Below, in pieces: positions 52,901-64,000 of a stretch of DNA of 64,000 nucleotides. The notes beneath the pieces are model-generated. The model saw nothing but the letters and a program-made list of their open reading frames with translations, made no database searches and was not told the DNA's origin. Numbering within the stretch: position 1 is the first letter of the stretch; each line of letters begins with the position of its first letter. The translations under genes and the position numbers were made by a program. Origin of the DNA: Pipra filicauda (taxonomy: Eukaryota > Chordata > Aves > Passeriformes > Pipridae); the NCBI RefSeq assembly GCF_003945595.2, contig NW_024104898.1, positions 558,001 through 622,000 of the forward strand, written 5' to 3'.

Positions 52901-55900
52901 CAAAGTGTTACATTGCTTTCCAGAACAGGTATTAAAGGTCTTTTATATAAACTGTTTTCTAATTGGATCTTGCTTTTTGTCTTTCCCTTTCTAGCTAAAC
53001 CAGGTGGACGGGTGAAATGTCAGTATATTTCTGCTGTGGATAAAGTGATCTTTGTGGATGATTATGCAGTAGGATGTAGGAAAGATCTCAATGGCATCTT
53101 ACTGTTAGACACAGCTCTGCAAACGCCTGTTTCAAAACAAGATGATGTGGTTCAGCTTGAATTGCCAGTTACAGAGGTAAGATGTGGAGAGGGGAAAAAA
53201 AACCCCGAGGTATGTAAATAACTGTCAGAAATACTGAAACTAGACATTTGAAACCCCAAGTTTCTAGGGTAATATTAACAGCATGTAATGGAAAAGTTTC
53301 TTAGTTATTAGCTGTCATAAGACCATAGCTTTTTGCAGTTCCCTGTATCTCAAACAAGTAAGAGTGTGCCTCAAGAACACATTATTTCAGATGAAAGAAC
53401 TTCTTAGTGACTAGAGATAAGGACATGTTTCCTGAGCTTTGTCTGTGCTTGAGTATGGAATCTATATACACTCCTAGCAGTCTGTTGGGTATCCTTGATT
53501 TTTTTTTTGGTTTGATTCAGTTTGATTTTTTGGTTAATTTTTTTTTGGTTGTTTTTTTTTTTTTTTTTTTTTGGTATAGGCTTTCAGGGAAAGGAAGACA
53601 ATTAAAATCGGCTAATATGGTGTTTCTACACATGAAAAATTAGTGCTGGAATGTAAATTTTCTAGCTATGTCAGCTGGCCTAACAAAAGACTTTTCTCCC
53701 TGTAAACCTGGCTTCCCTTTTAGCTGTAATGTGATACTCCCTGGTTTGAACATTTAGTATCACTTCAAGAGAAGCTAATGTAGACATTTCTGCTTAGAGT
53801 GTAATGCTTAGGATTTTGTTGCATTTGTTTACCTTCAGCATTGTTGTAAAATATTTATGTACTCTTGGAATATTGAATAACAGGCACTTAGGGTACAAGA
53901 ATGTGTGTTATATATGAGGTTTTTAACTACTGGTCTTGAGTAGGAGCAACAGCAATAGAATGTTGCTTCATAGAGGTCTCTGAAGAGAGCTTTCCAGGTT
54001 CCTCGGGCTTGCTACCACTGGCATCATTTTTACACCGTTATTGCGTTACTAAAGAAACTTGGTATGTGTGGCTGAGTGCGAAGAAACTGGCAGAGGTCAG
54101 GGTTTCCTTTCATAAGTTCTGCTGTCACTTGTTTGCAGTCTCACATGGTTCAGTACAACCTGTAAGTTTGTATCAGTTTTGACTAAAGATTCTTTTCTTC
54201 CGAAGAGTTTACAGATCCTTATTTCAAGGTTATAATACAGCACTTCTCTGTAAAGGTCCTTCTTGTTTAAAATAATTCGGAAATTACGGTTCAGTAGGAA
54301 TAGATTTGGGAAGTTCATGGCCAAATCAGTGAGACAGGAAGCAAAACATTAGCTGTCTTCAGTTCTTTTAATTTTAAAGAGGAGGCAGCCCAGGCCTTGG
54401 AAAAATTTAGTAAATATTAAGCAAATATCATACAAACGCACCAGCCCATCTCTTTCACCTTAAAAAGGTCAGGAACTTTTATCCAAGCAAGAGTGGGGTT
54501 TTTTTGTTTGTCTCTAGAACTTTTCTGTGAATTTGTTAATTTAAGTAGTCTTTTAATATGTTTGATCTGCTGGTAATGCAATGCATCTTTATGCATTTTT
54601 AATTGGCAGCACTGAGAAGTTATGGAGCAACCTCTATGCTGTTTTCAAGTCCCCACAGAACACTGTAAATTTAGGAACTTCCACAATCTATCTCTTATTC
54701 TTCTGTCATCCGCAAGAAATTTGGAAAGTATGAGATGCCACAAGAATTGTAATTGTCTTTTTATTGAAATCTGAGAAACAGATACAGCCCTAGCTACGGG
54801 ACTGGTTTGCCTTATTTCTGTCTTTCTTTCCCTGAACTCCTCAAGGGTATAACCAAGGGGCCATTTGATCCATTCTGTTTGGAACAGTTTGTGACTGGCT
54901 GGCTGTTGTCCTCAGGGAAATATTTCCCTGTGTTTGTAACTTGAAAAAAATTCCTATATTATTTTTCAGTAGTTAACCCACCTAACAGCAGATATAGAAT
55001 ACTCTGTGCTTTGCACATAAAGCATAACTTTAAATCTTACCTGTCAACACGAAGTTAGCAGACGGAGGGATAAGCTGGAAACGAATGAGACTTGGAAGAA
55101 AAAGTCTATAAATGGATGTTTATAGCATTCTTTTTTAGCTGCATTATTTCTGAGTTTTAGGAGTTTGTAGTTTCTAAACTAGCCTGGGTTTTTTCTGCCT
55201 CACTTTTCAGCTTCCTTGTATTAGCATTGTAAGTAATTTACCTCTAATTTTGTTGCAGTGTTGTTCCACTGTCATCTAGCTTTTTGAAGATACAAAGCTA
55301 CTCAGGAAAATATCACTTTTTGTCACAGAAAAATGCTCTCACTTTTTGTCTGTAAAGCTGAATGAATCCTTTTGAAGAGAAAGCATTGAGCAATACATGT
55401 CTCCTTATTGCTTGTCTTTAATATGTCTTCAGTTATAGTTGTTTATATGATTGACTTGTTTAACATTTAGTAATATTGCCCTTGAGGGAGCTTGTAGTAA
55501 TTACTGTCATTATTGCTGAAGTTTGTCTATTGATTGGCCTACAAAATGAAATTTGGAACTTTGGGTCTTTTATGGGAATTATTCTGATATAAGATATGAT
55601 AAAGTAGGATATGACGAAGGTCATTTCCTGAAGTAATGACACAGGTGTAATTCCTGTCTGTAGTTGTGGATGCTAACTTTTCTCACACATCTGCATTTTA
55701 GGCTCAGCAGCTGTTATCTGCTTGCATAGAAAAAGTAGATGTTTCTAGCACAGAGGGATATGACTTGTTCATCACGCAACTGAAGGATGGTTTAAAAAAT
55801 ACCTCACATGAAACAGCAGCAAATCATAAAGTTGCAAAGGTAAGAAATTGTCTCTGTACTGTCTAAATGGATTCCCAAGTCTAATCTGTGTGTCTACCAT

Positions 55901-58900
55901 TATTGAAACATACAAAATGTTTGATTTAGTGGTGGATTTTGTTTGAAGACAGTAGAAGATATTATGTTTCTTAGTTCCTCTGTATGAAGCTTCACTTGTT
56001 AGGAGAACAAACAAGGTTAGTTTCTTGCAGATAAAGTCAACTAATGAACCCAACTGAGTTTAAAATCTGAAATTACTGACTTTCCTTGCATTATGTATGT
56101 GTTGGTTTTGTCTGTCTGTTGCTGTATTACTTCTTGATATCATGGGAGCATGGAAGACATGCTTTTGTTTTTGGTTTTGACACTTTTGTGATCTGTTTGT
56201 TGTTTAGATGTTACAATTTTAAAACTCAAAACACTTCTTTTCTTAATTTAGTGGGCAACGGTTACGTTCCACCTTCCTCATCATGTTTTGAAGTCTGTCG
56301 CCAGTGCCATTGTAAATGAACTCAAGAAGATAAATCAAAATATTGCTGCCTTACCTGTAGCATCCTCTGTGATGGATAGGTTATCTTACCTCTTACCCAG
56401 CGCACGACCAGAACTTGGTGTGGGACCTGGTCGATCTGTGGACAGGTATATTAAGACAAAATAAGTGATTACTTTGACCCCTTATTTGTATCAGAATAAG
56501 CTCTTAGATGACTTTATTTGCCAAAGGAATTAGTCATGTTCTGTATTTTGTTGCTCTTATGCATACAGTTAATTAACTGTTTAATGCACAATGTACCATA
56601 CATATTACTAAACTTAGCGAAGCCTTTATGGATGCCACAAGACTATTTGGGTTTCAACTTTATTGCCAGGCAAATTGAATTCACTTCACTCTTAAATCCA
56701 ACATATACTTTTAGAAAGGTAACAATTGCAGCCTTAAATACAGCTTTGCAGAGCATATATATGCTACTTCAGGACCTGCTAGTCACCTGCTAAGTGTTTG
56801 GAGTCAGAGAAAATTTTACCTGAAGTTGTTGCTTCATCTCTTTCTAATCCAAGTTATAATGTATAAACAAGCAAGGAACCCATTATTTTAACCTTCATAA
56901 GCTAAGACTAATTAGAATAGTGATAAATCTTCTAAATCTATAAATTAATTCCTTCTTGAAAGTTTCTATGCAAATATTATTTTGCAAGCACATTATCATT
57001 TCTTACAACTCAAACAATTTACTGAAATTGATTTCATCTCTTACTTCCCCTTCCCAGGCCTCCAGGTCTACCTGTACCTTGCCATATTGTATTTTGATTA
57101 GAGCTCTCCAAGATCTGTCTCTTAAGGTGGTATAATGTCAAGTTAAGACAACCCTTATGTGGGTGTTGCTAGAATAGATTACTTCCTTGGCAGGAATATA
57201 CCCATTCTCTTATAAAACAGCAAAAATCTTCTTAAACTGAGGGGCAGAAACATGAAATGAGGCACCTATCCGTCTAACTGCACTAGTTTTTGGAATGATA
57301 CTGGAGAACAAAATTCTGTGAAGGGAAAAGAAAAACTGATGCTCATTTCTTATGTACTCTTGCAGACGAGGGACATACACTGAGTGAAGGTGGAAAAGAG
57401 AGGAACTTCTTTGCTCTGTAGCTGTTGAGTTGCAGAGGGGTTCATGTTTTGTGACTTAGTTTGCAATTTTTAAGTATTATAGTATGTGGTGAATGAGTAA
57501 TGTTGGGGAGGTTTGTACCGTGTATTCAATTAAGCCTAAAGCCTAAAATATCACTTTAGAGTGTTTTTAAATGTGCATATTCGTATCTGTTCAACTAATA
57601 CACCCAAATTTTTGCAGTAGTTGTCATATTAAAAAAAAAAAACAATTCTCTAGTTCTGTTGGGCTAGATTCTCCATCTGCCTTAGATGCAGTGTGGCTTT
57701 GGGTATCTAATGTTATTCTACAGTTAGACCAAATAGGCTACCTGGAATCTTATTTTATTAATCTTGCTTTTAAAGCCTGTAGATTGCTGTACTGCTTTTG
57801 GTCTTTTTCTGGGGTTGTACTTTGGGCACTCAAGTGAGGGAAGTTTATAACTTTTCAGTAATGGTTAATTATATTTTGAAATATAAGTTGTAGTTAATTA
57901 TCTCTGGTATTTCTAACAGTTACTAAAACATTGAAAGTATCTCATAAACTAAATTAATTTCATAAATTAAAAAAAGTTTAATTTTTTATTTTTAAGTGTC
58001 AATTTTGGATAATGTAGAATTTTTCACCTTTCTAGGTCTTTGATGTATAGTGAAGCTAACAGACGGGAGACATTCACTTCATGGCCTCATGTGGGTTATC
58101 GGTGGGCACAGCCAGATCCTATGGCTCAAGCTGGGTTCTATCACCAGGTAAAAGGTTCAGTTGTTCTTAGTATTTGTTCCTGAGGTGAAGGTCTGAGGGG
58201 GCAGGGGAAAAAAGGTGTAGGTTCTTTGCTGGTTTTTTTTTTGATGGATTCCTTCAGTGATGCATAAACCATAAAAACTTTGTCATCCAGTGCTTTTTGC
58301 TTTTTAAGCTTCAGAGTTTTTTAATGCCTTGAGATTGCTTCTCTTTTTTGTACAGAGCACAGAAAACACTGTTCTGAATTTCAGCATATAAAACATCTCT
58401 AAATATCAGATTGATCTGAGTTAAACAACAATTATAGAGATGAAGTTGGTTATGTTGAATCTCTTTCTCCTTGTTAGATTGTTGAGTAAACATCCTTTTT
58501 ATATTACAAGTAAAGCAAAAAAAACAATAAACTTGACATTGGAGTTCTCTAACCATACTTTCTTAGTAGAACTTACACTGTATTATAACAAACAAAGGTC
58601 CTAGATCACATTAAATTGTTAGGGTTAGTGAGTAAATACAACCTCAACACTTTATTCCACTACCTTTGCTTATTTCTGTTTTTCATTCTTTGAAATTATT
58701 TCTACTGTAAAAAAAATAATTATGGTGTGGATTTAGATAATGACAGGTGGGCAGTGCCTATCATTTGATAGCAATATTGTCTGCCTCACGTCAACTACGA
58801 AGCCTGATAGGTGCAAGTGGATAAAGTTTTTGGAGGATTTCTTAAACTTATACAGGAGGAGAAATGCAGGAAATTCATATATTGGAATTGCGTCTGCATA

Positions 58901-61900
58901 TTCCCAAGCATGTCTTGAAACGAGATCATGAGAATGCTAAATGTTAGGAGATTGGAAATTTCCATTGTTTTTCCTCAGTTATTTCTGCTAGTAACAACTG
59001 TTCTTTGCATAGGAGTAATAGAGAATACTTTTATGTCCTAGGAGATTGGAAGGAATATTTTTTAACCTGTATTTATCCAAGCATGCAGAGGTACACTTAT
59101 TCTGCTGCAGTTCTAACTTTTGAACCTTGTGAACTTTTTCCAAACTAAAAAAAGTCAGTTCTGTTCTATGTTGGTGGTTTTTATGCAGTTACTTGCATGG
59201 ATGTTGGCTCTGAATCCCTTCTATAGTAATGTAGTGTATCCTTTTTTATTTAATGTGAAATACTGCCACTTGATAGTACATAATTTTGGCCTTTTATATG
59301 TTTGATGTGGTGCTTTACTATGTCACTAGCAGAAAAGTCTTGATCACTTAGTTAAAGTGTTCCATAGTACATAGATGTATAAATTTCAAGTGTTTCTTCT
59401 TATTTTCATAGCCTGCTTCATCAGGAGATGACAGAGCCATGTGCTTTACCTGTAGTGTGTGCTTGGTGTGCTGGGAACCTACAGATGAACCTTGGTAAGT
59501 TTAATGATGTTTGAAGTAGACGTAATTTTGTGCTGAAGAGGTTGGAAATCCTTGAAGGACAAAAATCAACATTATCTCGATGGGATTTCTGGTGAGTTTA
59601 GGGCATGTCATTGACGAGAATGGGTTTCCAAAATGATACCATGGAACAAATCACAAAATGGTTTGCAGTAGTAGGTCAAATTTCTGTATAATACTAAAGC
59701 CAAAAATGGTAGTTGGTTTTATTTCTTAATATTGATTTGCTCTTTGATTTCAAATTGTTCCGTGAAACAATTTGCAGGGATCTAAACTCAGTCTTCTATA
59801 TGATTGTGACTAGATCACGTCTCTTTTCAAGTCCATAAACTCTAATGGCCTTGCAGTGCATATTTGCCTTTTATGTAAAGTTGCAACATCCACTGCTAGT
59901 TTCCCAAATTATAAAATTGTGCGTAGTGACAGAAATGCAGGAATTTGTATTGATTGGAGAGTTCTTAACATAGTTTTTGTCTTGATTATTTAGTAATTTA
60001 TAATTGTTACTTGAACACATCAGATTCCTGACCTTTTGGAAACCTTTCCTTTATAATATTGTCTTCAAAGTCTTTGTCTACTCCTTTCCCTTGTGACATA
60101 ACGTTTACAGACATTTTGTAATTATGTAATTGTTCTTTCATGTCTCTGCTTTAGTTGTATATTGAAATTAGTGCTTTCTTCATGCTTCTTCGTCAGTGTG
60201 TCATTCAGGACTGTTTTCAGTTTTCATTTTTGTAACTGTGAATGTAGAACTAAAGGTAAAACATTGCTTCTAAAGTTACTTATGATATCTTGCTCATAAA
60301 ATTGGAATTCTAATGTACATTCTGTAGAATTTAATCTGTGCTTTACTTCATGAGGACATGATAGGCTCCTGCCTATAGAATAATTATGTTTGTTTAATGG
60401 ACTACTTGTATTAATAGCACTGTGTGTAGATTCATCCATTTGAATATGAATGTGCATTGAGTGATCAAAGGCTTTAATACAGTCTGCTCTTGAGAATCAG
60501 CAGGGAAAGCTGTGTTAGTAGCTTCAGAAGTCTCTTGTGTGGTTGACTGCAATACAGTTCAAACAGTTCATTTTCAGCTTTACTTCTGGGGCTGAGCTTG
60601 TATGTGATGCGTGTATTTTTCACAGCAAGAAATCAATATTTGCTCTCTTTGTTTTTAATGCGAAAAGGTCTGAACATGAGAGACATTCCCCAAACTGCCC
60701 ATTTGTCAAGGGTGAGCACACTCAGAATGTACCTCTTTCAGTCACACTGGCAACAAGTCCAGCACAATTTCCCTGCACAGATGGCACTGACAGAATAGCC
60801 TGCTTTGGATCTGGAAGTTGCCCTCATTTTCTAGCTGCTGCGACAAAACGAGGAAAGATCTGCATATGGGATGTTTCCAAACTTATGAAGGTATGCAATA
60901 AAAACAGTCAGTTTTTATTAATTATTTACTGATTAAGCATGTCTTGATTCAAATCAATTACCTCTTCTGTTTTCTGTTGTTTCTCAGGTCCACTTAAAAT
61001 TTGAAATCAATGCATATGATCCAGCTATTGTGCAGCAACTTATGTTATCAGGAGAACAGAGCTCAGGGGTTGACTCAAGGAGACCAACACTAGCATGGTT
61101 AGAAGACTCATCTAGCTGCTCAGATATACCAAAATTAGAAGGAGACAGGTATGCCAATCTACAAAATTAGAAATACAAAATGCTGCTGTGTAAGTGGTAA
61201 ATACCATTTAGTTGTTATGCTTTGTGAAACAAAAGATCGGTAAACTTTTTTTTCATGGACATAATATTTTTAGTCACTGTATGTCTGTACACAATTCAAC
61301 ATTTGAAAAACAGTAGTCTAAATTTCTATTTTTAAAGCCAGTTTCCTGCTATTCCAGTTTGTATACTCCTCTAGCAGAGACATTGCAGATCTCATTGCTG
61401 CCCTGTGCTAGTGTTTCAGAGGCAGGTTGAAAAGAGAAAGGAATATAAGTTTTGGATCAGTTTTTGGATTTTTATTTTAGTTACGAATTATCCATTTCAG
61501 ACTTTGAAAGTAAAGGCTACTCATGGACTTCTGGAACACACTTTCCTCTGATTGCTTTTCCGTGATTTCTGCTTATATCATTCTGAAAACAAGTTATGTG
61601 GACGTGCTAGGAATTTATACTTCATTGTTTGCCTTTAATACATATGTACATAGTCTATAAACAATTAGACAGTGCTGTTCCAAGCTTTTGGATAAGCTAG
61701 AGAGTATGCCAGTCCTCAGAAAGAGTCACATGAGAAAAAATAGTATTCTTTCGTTTATGCTTCTTGCAGTCTCTTACTGGGAACTCCTTTCTCATATTGC
61801 CAAAACTCAAACAAAAGAGTGAATAATTGTTGAAAAATTCAGGATGGAAGGTATTTGGGGAAGTCTTGCTATTTTTCTGAATGTTTCTTCTTAAACTTTA

Positions 61901-64000
61901 GTATTACAGTGCTGCTTCATGCACAGGAAAGTAAATCTTTGAGTTTAAGCTTGGTGAGATATCTACAGTACTGCAGAGAAAATATGAAGCTCTTCTGAAG
62001 AGAGTATGTAGAAACATGGGCAACATCAGCAGGTGGGGCCTAATAGCTGCCTGGACTTCTGCTGTAGCTTTAGGGCTGTGAACTCTTTAAGAATTAAAGA
62101 ATTAAACCAATTTTAAGAGCTGGATGAATGAAGGATAGTGCAATCATACTGCTCAGAACTAAGACCTTTTACTTCAAAGTATTCAATTCTCTCTGTCATG
62201 TTGTGAAGTTGATCAGGTTTGGACCAAAAAAGATCTGTTTCTTGGATGTGAGGACGAAGCATCCAGTTTGTTGAAATTTGAGAATCTGACTTGGTACTGT
62301 GAGTAGTTATACCTGAAGCTGCAAAGGCATTACTGTTCTTCCTGTGTGTAAGGAGCCTCTAATAGGAAATAATTTCTTATATTGGAAAAGCCAGATGCAT
62401 AAATTATTAATATATTCTTAGAATTACTAAATGGCCTATTTCTCTTCAAGAGGTTTCTTGAACAGAATCCGCTTTTATCAAAAAAATGATTAATCTGGTA
62501 GTATTTTTAGAAGCACTACACTGGCTTTCATTTTAATTGCATTTATGTCTGAATTGTAGGAAATACAGTAGTAGAATGAGGCAAACAGAAAGCTGGTCTA
62601 CTGTTTTGATAATGGAGGAAAAAAGTCTTTATGTTTTTAGTGTCTGTGATGAACTGATCAGTGGTTCTACGGTGCCAACTAAAGGAATGTCCAGTTATAA
62701 TAAACATTGCTTTTTTACAATTTTTAAAAATAAATATAACCATGCAGTTACTGTATACATGGTGTCATTCATGCATTTATTTTTTTTTTCAGTGATGACC
62801 TACTGGAGGATTCAGACAGTGAAGAGCATTCCAGATCAGAATCTGTGACAGGTAGGTTATATCTGACCTATGTAGTAGTTTAGACATCAAAGGGGAAATT
62901 GTTCTTCTCAGGCTTTTAAAAAAGGTTTGTCAAAACCAATGGTATTGAATTCACCATATTAGAAAAAAGGAAAAGGATTTACTTTGAAAGCAATGCTAGT
63001 ATTTAAGTCACTGTTTGTGTAGTGGAGAGATTACATACAGGAGGAAAGAAAAACCCTACTTTGTTGGTTAATAAATGTCTTATTTGACAACAGTCATTGC
63101 TTATCTTGCTGTCAATAAAGCACACAAATCGAGATGAAAGAACTTGCTTAGAACAGGAACAAATTACAGCTGTACAAAACCCTTTAAATTCAGGGGATTG
63201 CCAGAAAGAGTTCCTATATCTTGATTGTTTCTGTGGGGGTATGCACTTCAATAAAGTATTTCTCTTCCTGAATAAGTATTTCATATGGAAGCAGAACAGT
63301 GCTGTGCTTGGTGTTCTTGTGTCATTTTCTTAGAGGTTTAATCAGAAATTTTGATGGGGGGGAGGATTGCATGTTTATTTCCCATAATCCAGTTTAAGTC
63401 TTTGAGTAAGGATGATCAAGTGGGGAAAAAAAGAGCATGAGATGTAAAGATTTTTTTTTTTTTCAACAAACAGCAATATGTGCAATATTATTCCTTTTTT
63501 TTTTAAGCATACGTATTATGTTCAACATTTTTGCTTTAAAGGGCATACATCACAGAAAGAAACTATGGAAGTCAGCCTTGATATAACAGCTCTCAGCGTT
63601 CTTCAGCAACCTGAAAAACTTCAGTGGGAAATCGTTGCAAATGTTCTGGAAGACACGGTTAAGGATCTAGAAGAACTTGGAGCAAATCCCTGTTTGGCCA
63701 ACTGTAAGAGTGAAAAGATGAAGGAAAAACATCTAGAACAACACAACATTCCCTTTCCTTGTTTATTAGCTGGAGGTCTATTAACATACAAATCACCTGC
63801 TACCTCTCCTGTTAGCAGTAACTCTCAGAGATCACTGGATGGTTTAAGTAGGACTCGAGGTGAGAGTGTCTCGGAACAGGGATCAACTGACAATGAATCC
63901 TGCACTAATTCAGAACTGAATTCCCCTCTAGTAAGGAGGACTTTGCCTGTATTGTTGCTATACAGCATTAAGGAATCTGATGAAAAAGCAGGAAAACTCT
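37745..64000 (+). CDS. BIRC6: baculoviral IAP repeat-containing 6 (BRUCE/Apollon), N-terminal part, cut by window edge
   Basis: Coding parts: 37745-37982, 52995-53176, 55702-55839, 56252-56445, 58036-58147, 59412-59494, 60668-60890, 60988-61148, 62793-62851 and 63542-64000 (continues). They encode 616 residues, close to human BIRC6 throughout. BIRC6 is a giant (about 4,850 residues) membrane-associated E2/E3 ubiquitin ligase. It binds caspases, SMAC and HTRA2 to block cell death and also ubiquitylates LC3. The N-terminus forms a WD40-like propeller with a BIR domain (about 239-350 here). The zinc ligands C299, C302, H319 and C326 are all present with the C-x2-C-x16-H-x6-C spacing. The acidic, serine-rich stretch at about 444-460 is a likely disordered loop. 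The C-terminal UBC domain is beyond the window. The start at 37745 has an A at -3 and G at +4. Confidence 0.97.
38118..38286 (+). mobile_element. CR1 LINE 3' end at the edge of the BIRC6 CpG island
   Basis: GGGGAGGTGGTGGAGTCTCT, GGAAAGGCTGGACATGGCAC, TCGGTGCCATGCTCTGGTTG and AGAGGTCTTTTCCAACCTAA, then TTGATTCTGTG, form a clear CR1 3' terminus. It begins only about 135 bases after exon 1 and is on the gene's strand. It is 5'-truncated. Confidence 0.93.
46330..47040 (-). mobile_element. diverged CR1 LINE in reverse orientation
   Basis: The order CTGCAGACTGAACAAGCCCA, ATGCTCCAGCCCTCTAACTG, TGCTGCCTCTTGTTCAGCC, AGGATCCCCAAGTTCTTTC, TACTGAAGGTGCAGCCTG and GACAGCCAGTTTTTCACTTG follows the reverse strand of CR1 ORF2 from its C-terminal end back towards the reverse transcriptase region. 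It is an old copy with many changes and no long frame. It is the longest CR1 piece in this intron. Confidence 0.75.
50995..51019. repeat. perfect 10-bp inverted repeat with 5-base loop
   Basis: TAGTTATAAC, loop TTCTT, GTTATAACTA. It is AT-rich and within BIRC6 intron 1. The stem is too short for a microRNA precursor. Confidence 0.6.
52995..53176 (+). CDS. BIRC6: BIRC6 coding exon 2
   Basis: It encodes residues 80-140, AKPGGRVKCQYISAVDKV to QLELPVTE. The stretch VDDYAVGCRKDLNGILLLDT is identical to mammals as I recall it. Acceptor CTTTCTAG, donor GTAAGA. The 1+2 phase joins exon 1; the end is phase 0. Confidence 0.97.
53177..55701. other. BIRC6: BIRC6 intron 2
   Basis: It contains a T-rich low-complexity stretch at about 53,500-53,575, including a run of about 22 T. 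Nothing else is recognised. Confidence 0.8.
55702..55839 (+). CDS. BIRC6: BIRC6 coding exon 3
   Basis: It has 46 codons, residues 141-186, AQQLLSACIEKVD to ETAANHKVAK. Both splice phases are 0. Acceptor GCATTTTAG, donor GTAAGA. Confidence 0.97.
55840..56251. other. BIRC6: BIRC6 intron 3
   Basis: This is a 412-base intron from GTAAGA to TTAATTTAG. I see nothing notable in it. Confidence 0.85.
56252..56445 (+). CDS. BIRC6: BIRC6 coding exon 4
   Basis: It encodes residues 187-250 and two bases of codon 251, WATVTFHLPHHVLKS to GVGPGRSVD. It leads into the BIR domain, which begins around residue 239. Donor GTATAT. Confidence 0.97.
56446..58035. other. BIRC6: BIRC6 intron 4
   Basis: This is AT-rich and ends in CCTTTCTAG. 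I recognise no repeat or further exon. Confidence 0.85.
58036..58147 (+). CDS. BIRC6: BIRC6 coding exon 5
   Basis: It encodes the end of codon 251 to residue 288, SLMYSEANRRETFTSW to QAGFYHQ. This is the first half of the BIR fold: RRETFTSWP matches the R-x-x-T-F-x-x-W start of BIR domains, and GFYH precedes the zinc site. Donor GTAAAA. Confidence 0.97.
58148..59411. other. BIRC6: BIRC6 intron 5
   Basis: AT-rich, from GTAAAA to TTTTCATAG. Nothing is recognised in it. Confidence 0.85.
59412..59494 (+). CDS. BIRC6: BIRC6 coding exon 6
   Basis: It encodes residues 289-315 and two bases of W316. It holds C299 and C302 of the zinc site, within MCFTCSVCLVCWEPTDEP. The WEPTD piece is the BIR W-x-x-x-D motif. 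Donor GTAAGT. Confidence 0.97.
59495..60667. other. BIRC6: BIRC6 intron 6
   Basis: AT-rich, from GTAAGT to TGCGAAAAG. The polypyrimidine tract before the acceptor (CTCTCTTTGTTTTTAATG) is short. No repeat is recognised. Confidence 0.85.
60668..60890 (+). CDS. BIRC6: BIRC6 coding exon 7
   Basis: It encodes the end of W316 to residue 390, SEHERHSPNCPFVKG to WDVSKLMK. H319 and C326 complete the BIR zinc site. CIWDVSKLM is the end of a WD40-like repeat. Donor GTATGC. Confidence 0.97.
60988..61148 (+). CDS. BIRC6: BIRC6 coding exon 8
   Basis: It encodes residues 391-443 and two bases of S444, VHLKFEINAYDPAIVQQ to SDIPKLEGD. It follows a 97-base intron (60891-60987), the shortest in the window. 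Donor GTATGC. Confidence 0.97.
61149..62792. other. BIRC6: BIRC6 intron 8
   Basis: AT-rich, from GTATGC to a T-run followed by CAG. I recognise no repeat or other exon. Confidence 0.85.
62793..62851 (+). CDS. BIRC6: BIRC6 coding exon 9
   Basis: It is a short exon of 59 bases, residues 444-463 plus one base, reading DDLLEDSDSEEHSRSESVT. It is acidic and serine-rich, likely a phosphorylated, flexible loop in the propeller. Donor GTAGGT. Confidence 0.96.
62852..63541. other. BIRC6: BIRC6 intron 9
   Basis: AT-rich, from GTAGGT to GCTTTAAAG. It holds a G6 run and several T runs, and nothing else that I recognise. Confidence 0.85.
63542..64000 (+). CDS. BIRC6: BIRC6 coding exon 10 (partial, runs off the window)
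   Basis: It encodes residues 464-616 and is still open at the last base. It includes GHTSQKETMEVSLDITALS, LQWEIVANVLEDTVKDLEEL, PFPCLLAGGLLTYKSP and TLPVLLLYSIKESDEK, all matching mammalian BIRC6. The end of the exon lies outside the window. Confidence 0.96.

Larger units (their letters stand above)
37983..52994. other. BIRC6: BIRC6 intron 1 (15 kb)
   Basis: It runs from GTGAGC to CCTTTCTAG. It contains a plus-strand CR1 3' end (38.12-38.29 kb), a long diverged reverse-strand CR1 (46.33-47.04 kb) and a perfect hairpin at 50,995-51,019. I found no nested gene. Open frames of about 104 codons at 51635-51949 (-) and 52102-52416 (+) match nothing I know. Confidence 0.8.

Overview
This window is vertebrate nuclear DNA, almost certainly from a bird. 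Split genes with GT-AG introns, two CpG-island promoters and several CR1 LINE fragments in both orientations support this. I cannot name the species. Two genes can be read exon by exon, both on the + strand: YIPF4 and the 5' part of BIRC6. The same two genes lie side by side in mammals (human 2p22.3 region), so the gene order is conserved.

Layout. Positions 1-17,289 are AT-rich intergenic DNA in which I recognise no coding exon. They hold two very old CR1/L3-like remnants, an A22 tract and a 66-bp sequence present in two identical copies 1.8 kb apart. From 17,290 to 19,395 three CR1 pieces are clustered (+, -, +). A 110-bp GGAA-rich purine tract follows, then the CpG island and exon 1 of YIPF4. 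YIPF4 has six coding exons (20,264-33,590) giving a 246-residue, five-pass Golgi membrane protein. Several poly(A) signals follow between 33.8 and 36.1 kb. A second CpG island (about 37.0-38.1 kb) carries BIRC6 exon 1. After a 15-kb first intron come exons 2 to 10. The last is cut by the window edge, leaving residues 1-616 of a protein that is about 4,850 residues long in mammals. The whole zinc-binding BIR domain lies in this part.

How the genes relate. YIPF4 is a Golgi Yip1-family protein. BIRC6 is a giant E2/E3 ubiquitin ligase of the inhibitor-of-apoptosis group. They are neighbours with separate promoters about 3.4 kb apart (YIPF4 stop to the second island), not an operon-like unit.

Points worth a look are the exact 66-bp duplication, a short upstream ORF replacing the human-type N-terminal start of BIRC6, an in-frame tandem donor site in YIPF4, the GGAA tract beside the YIPF4 promoter, and no visible NLRC4 where mammals carry it. 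I found no CRISPR array, provirus, RNA gene or clearly new system. This is otherwise an ordinary avian locus.
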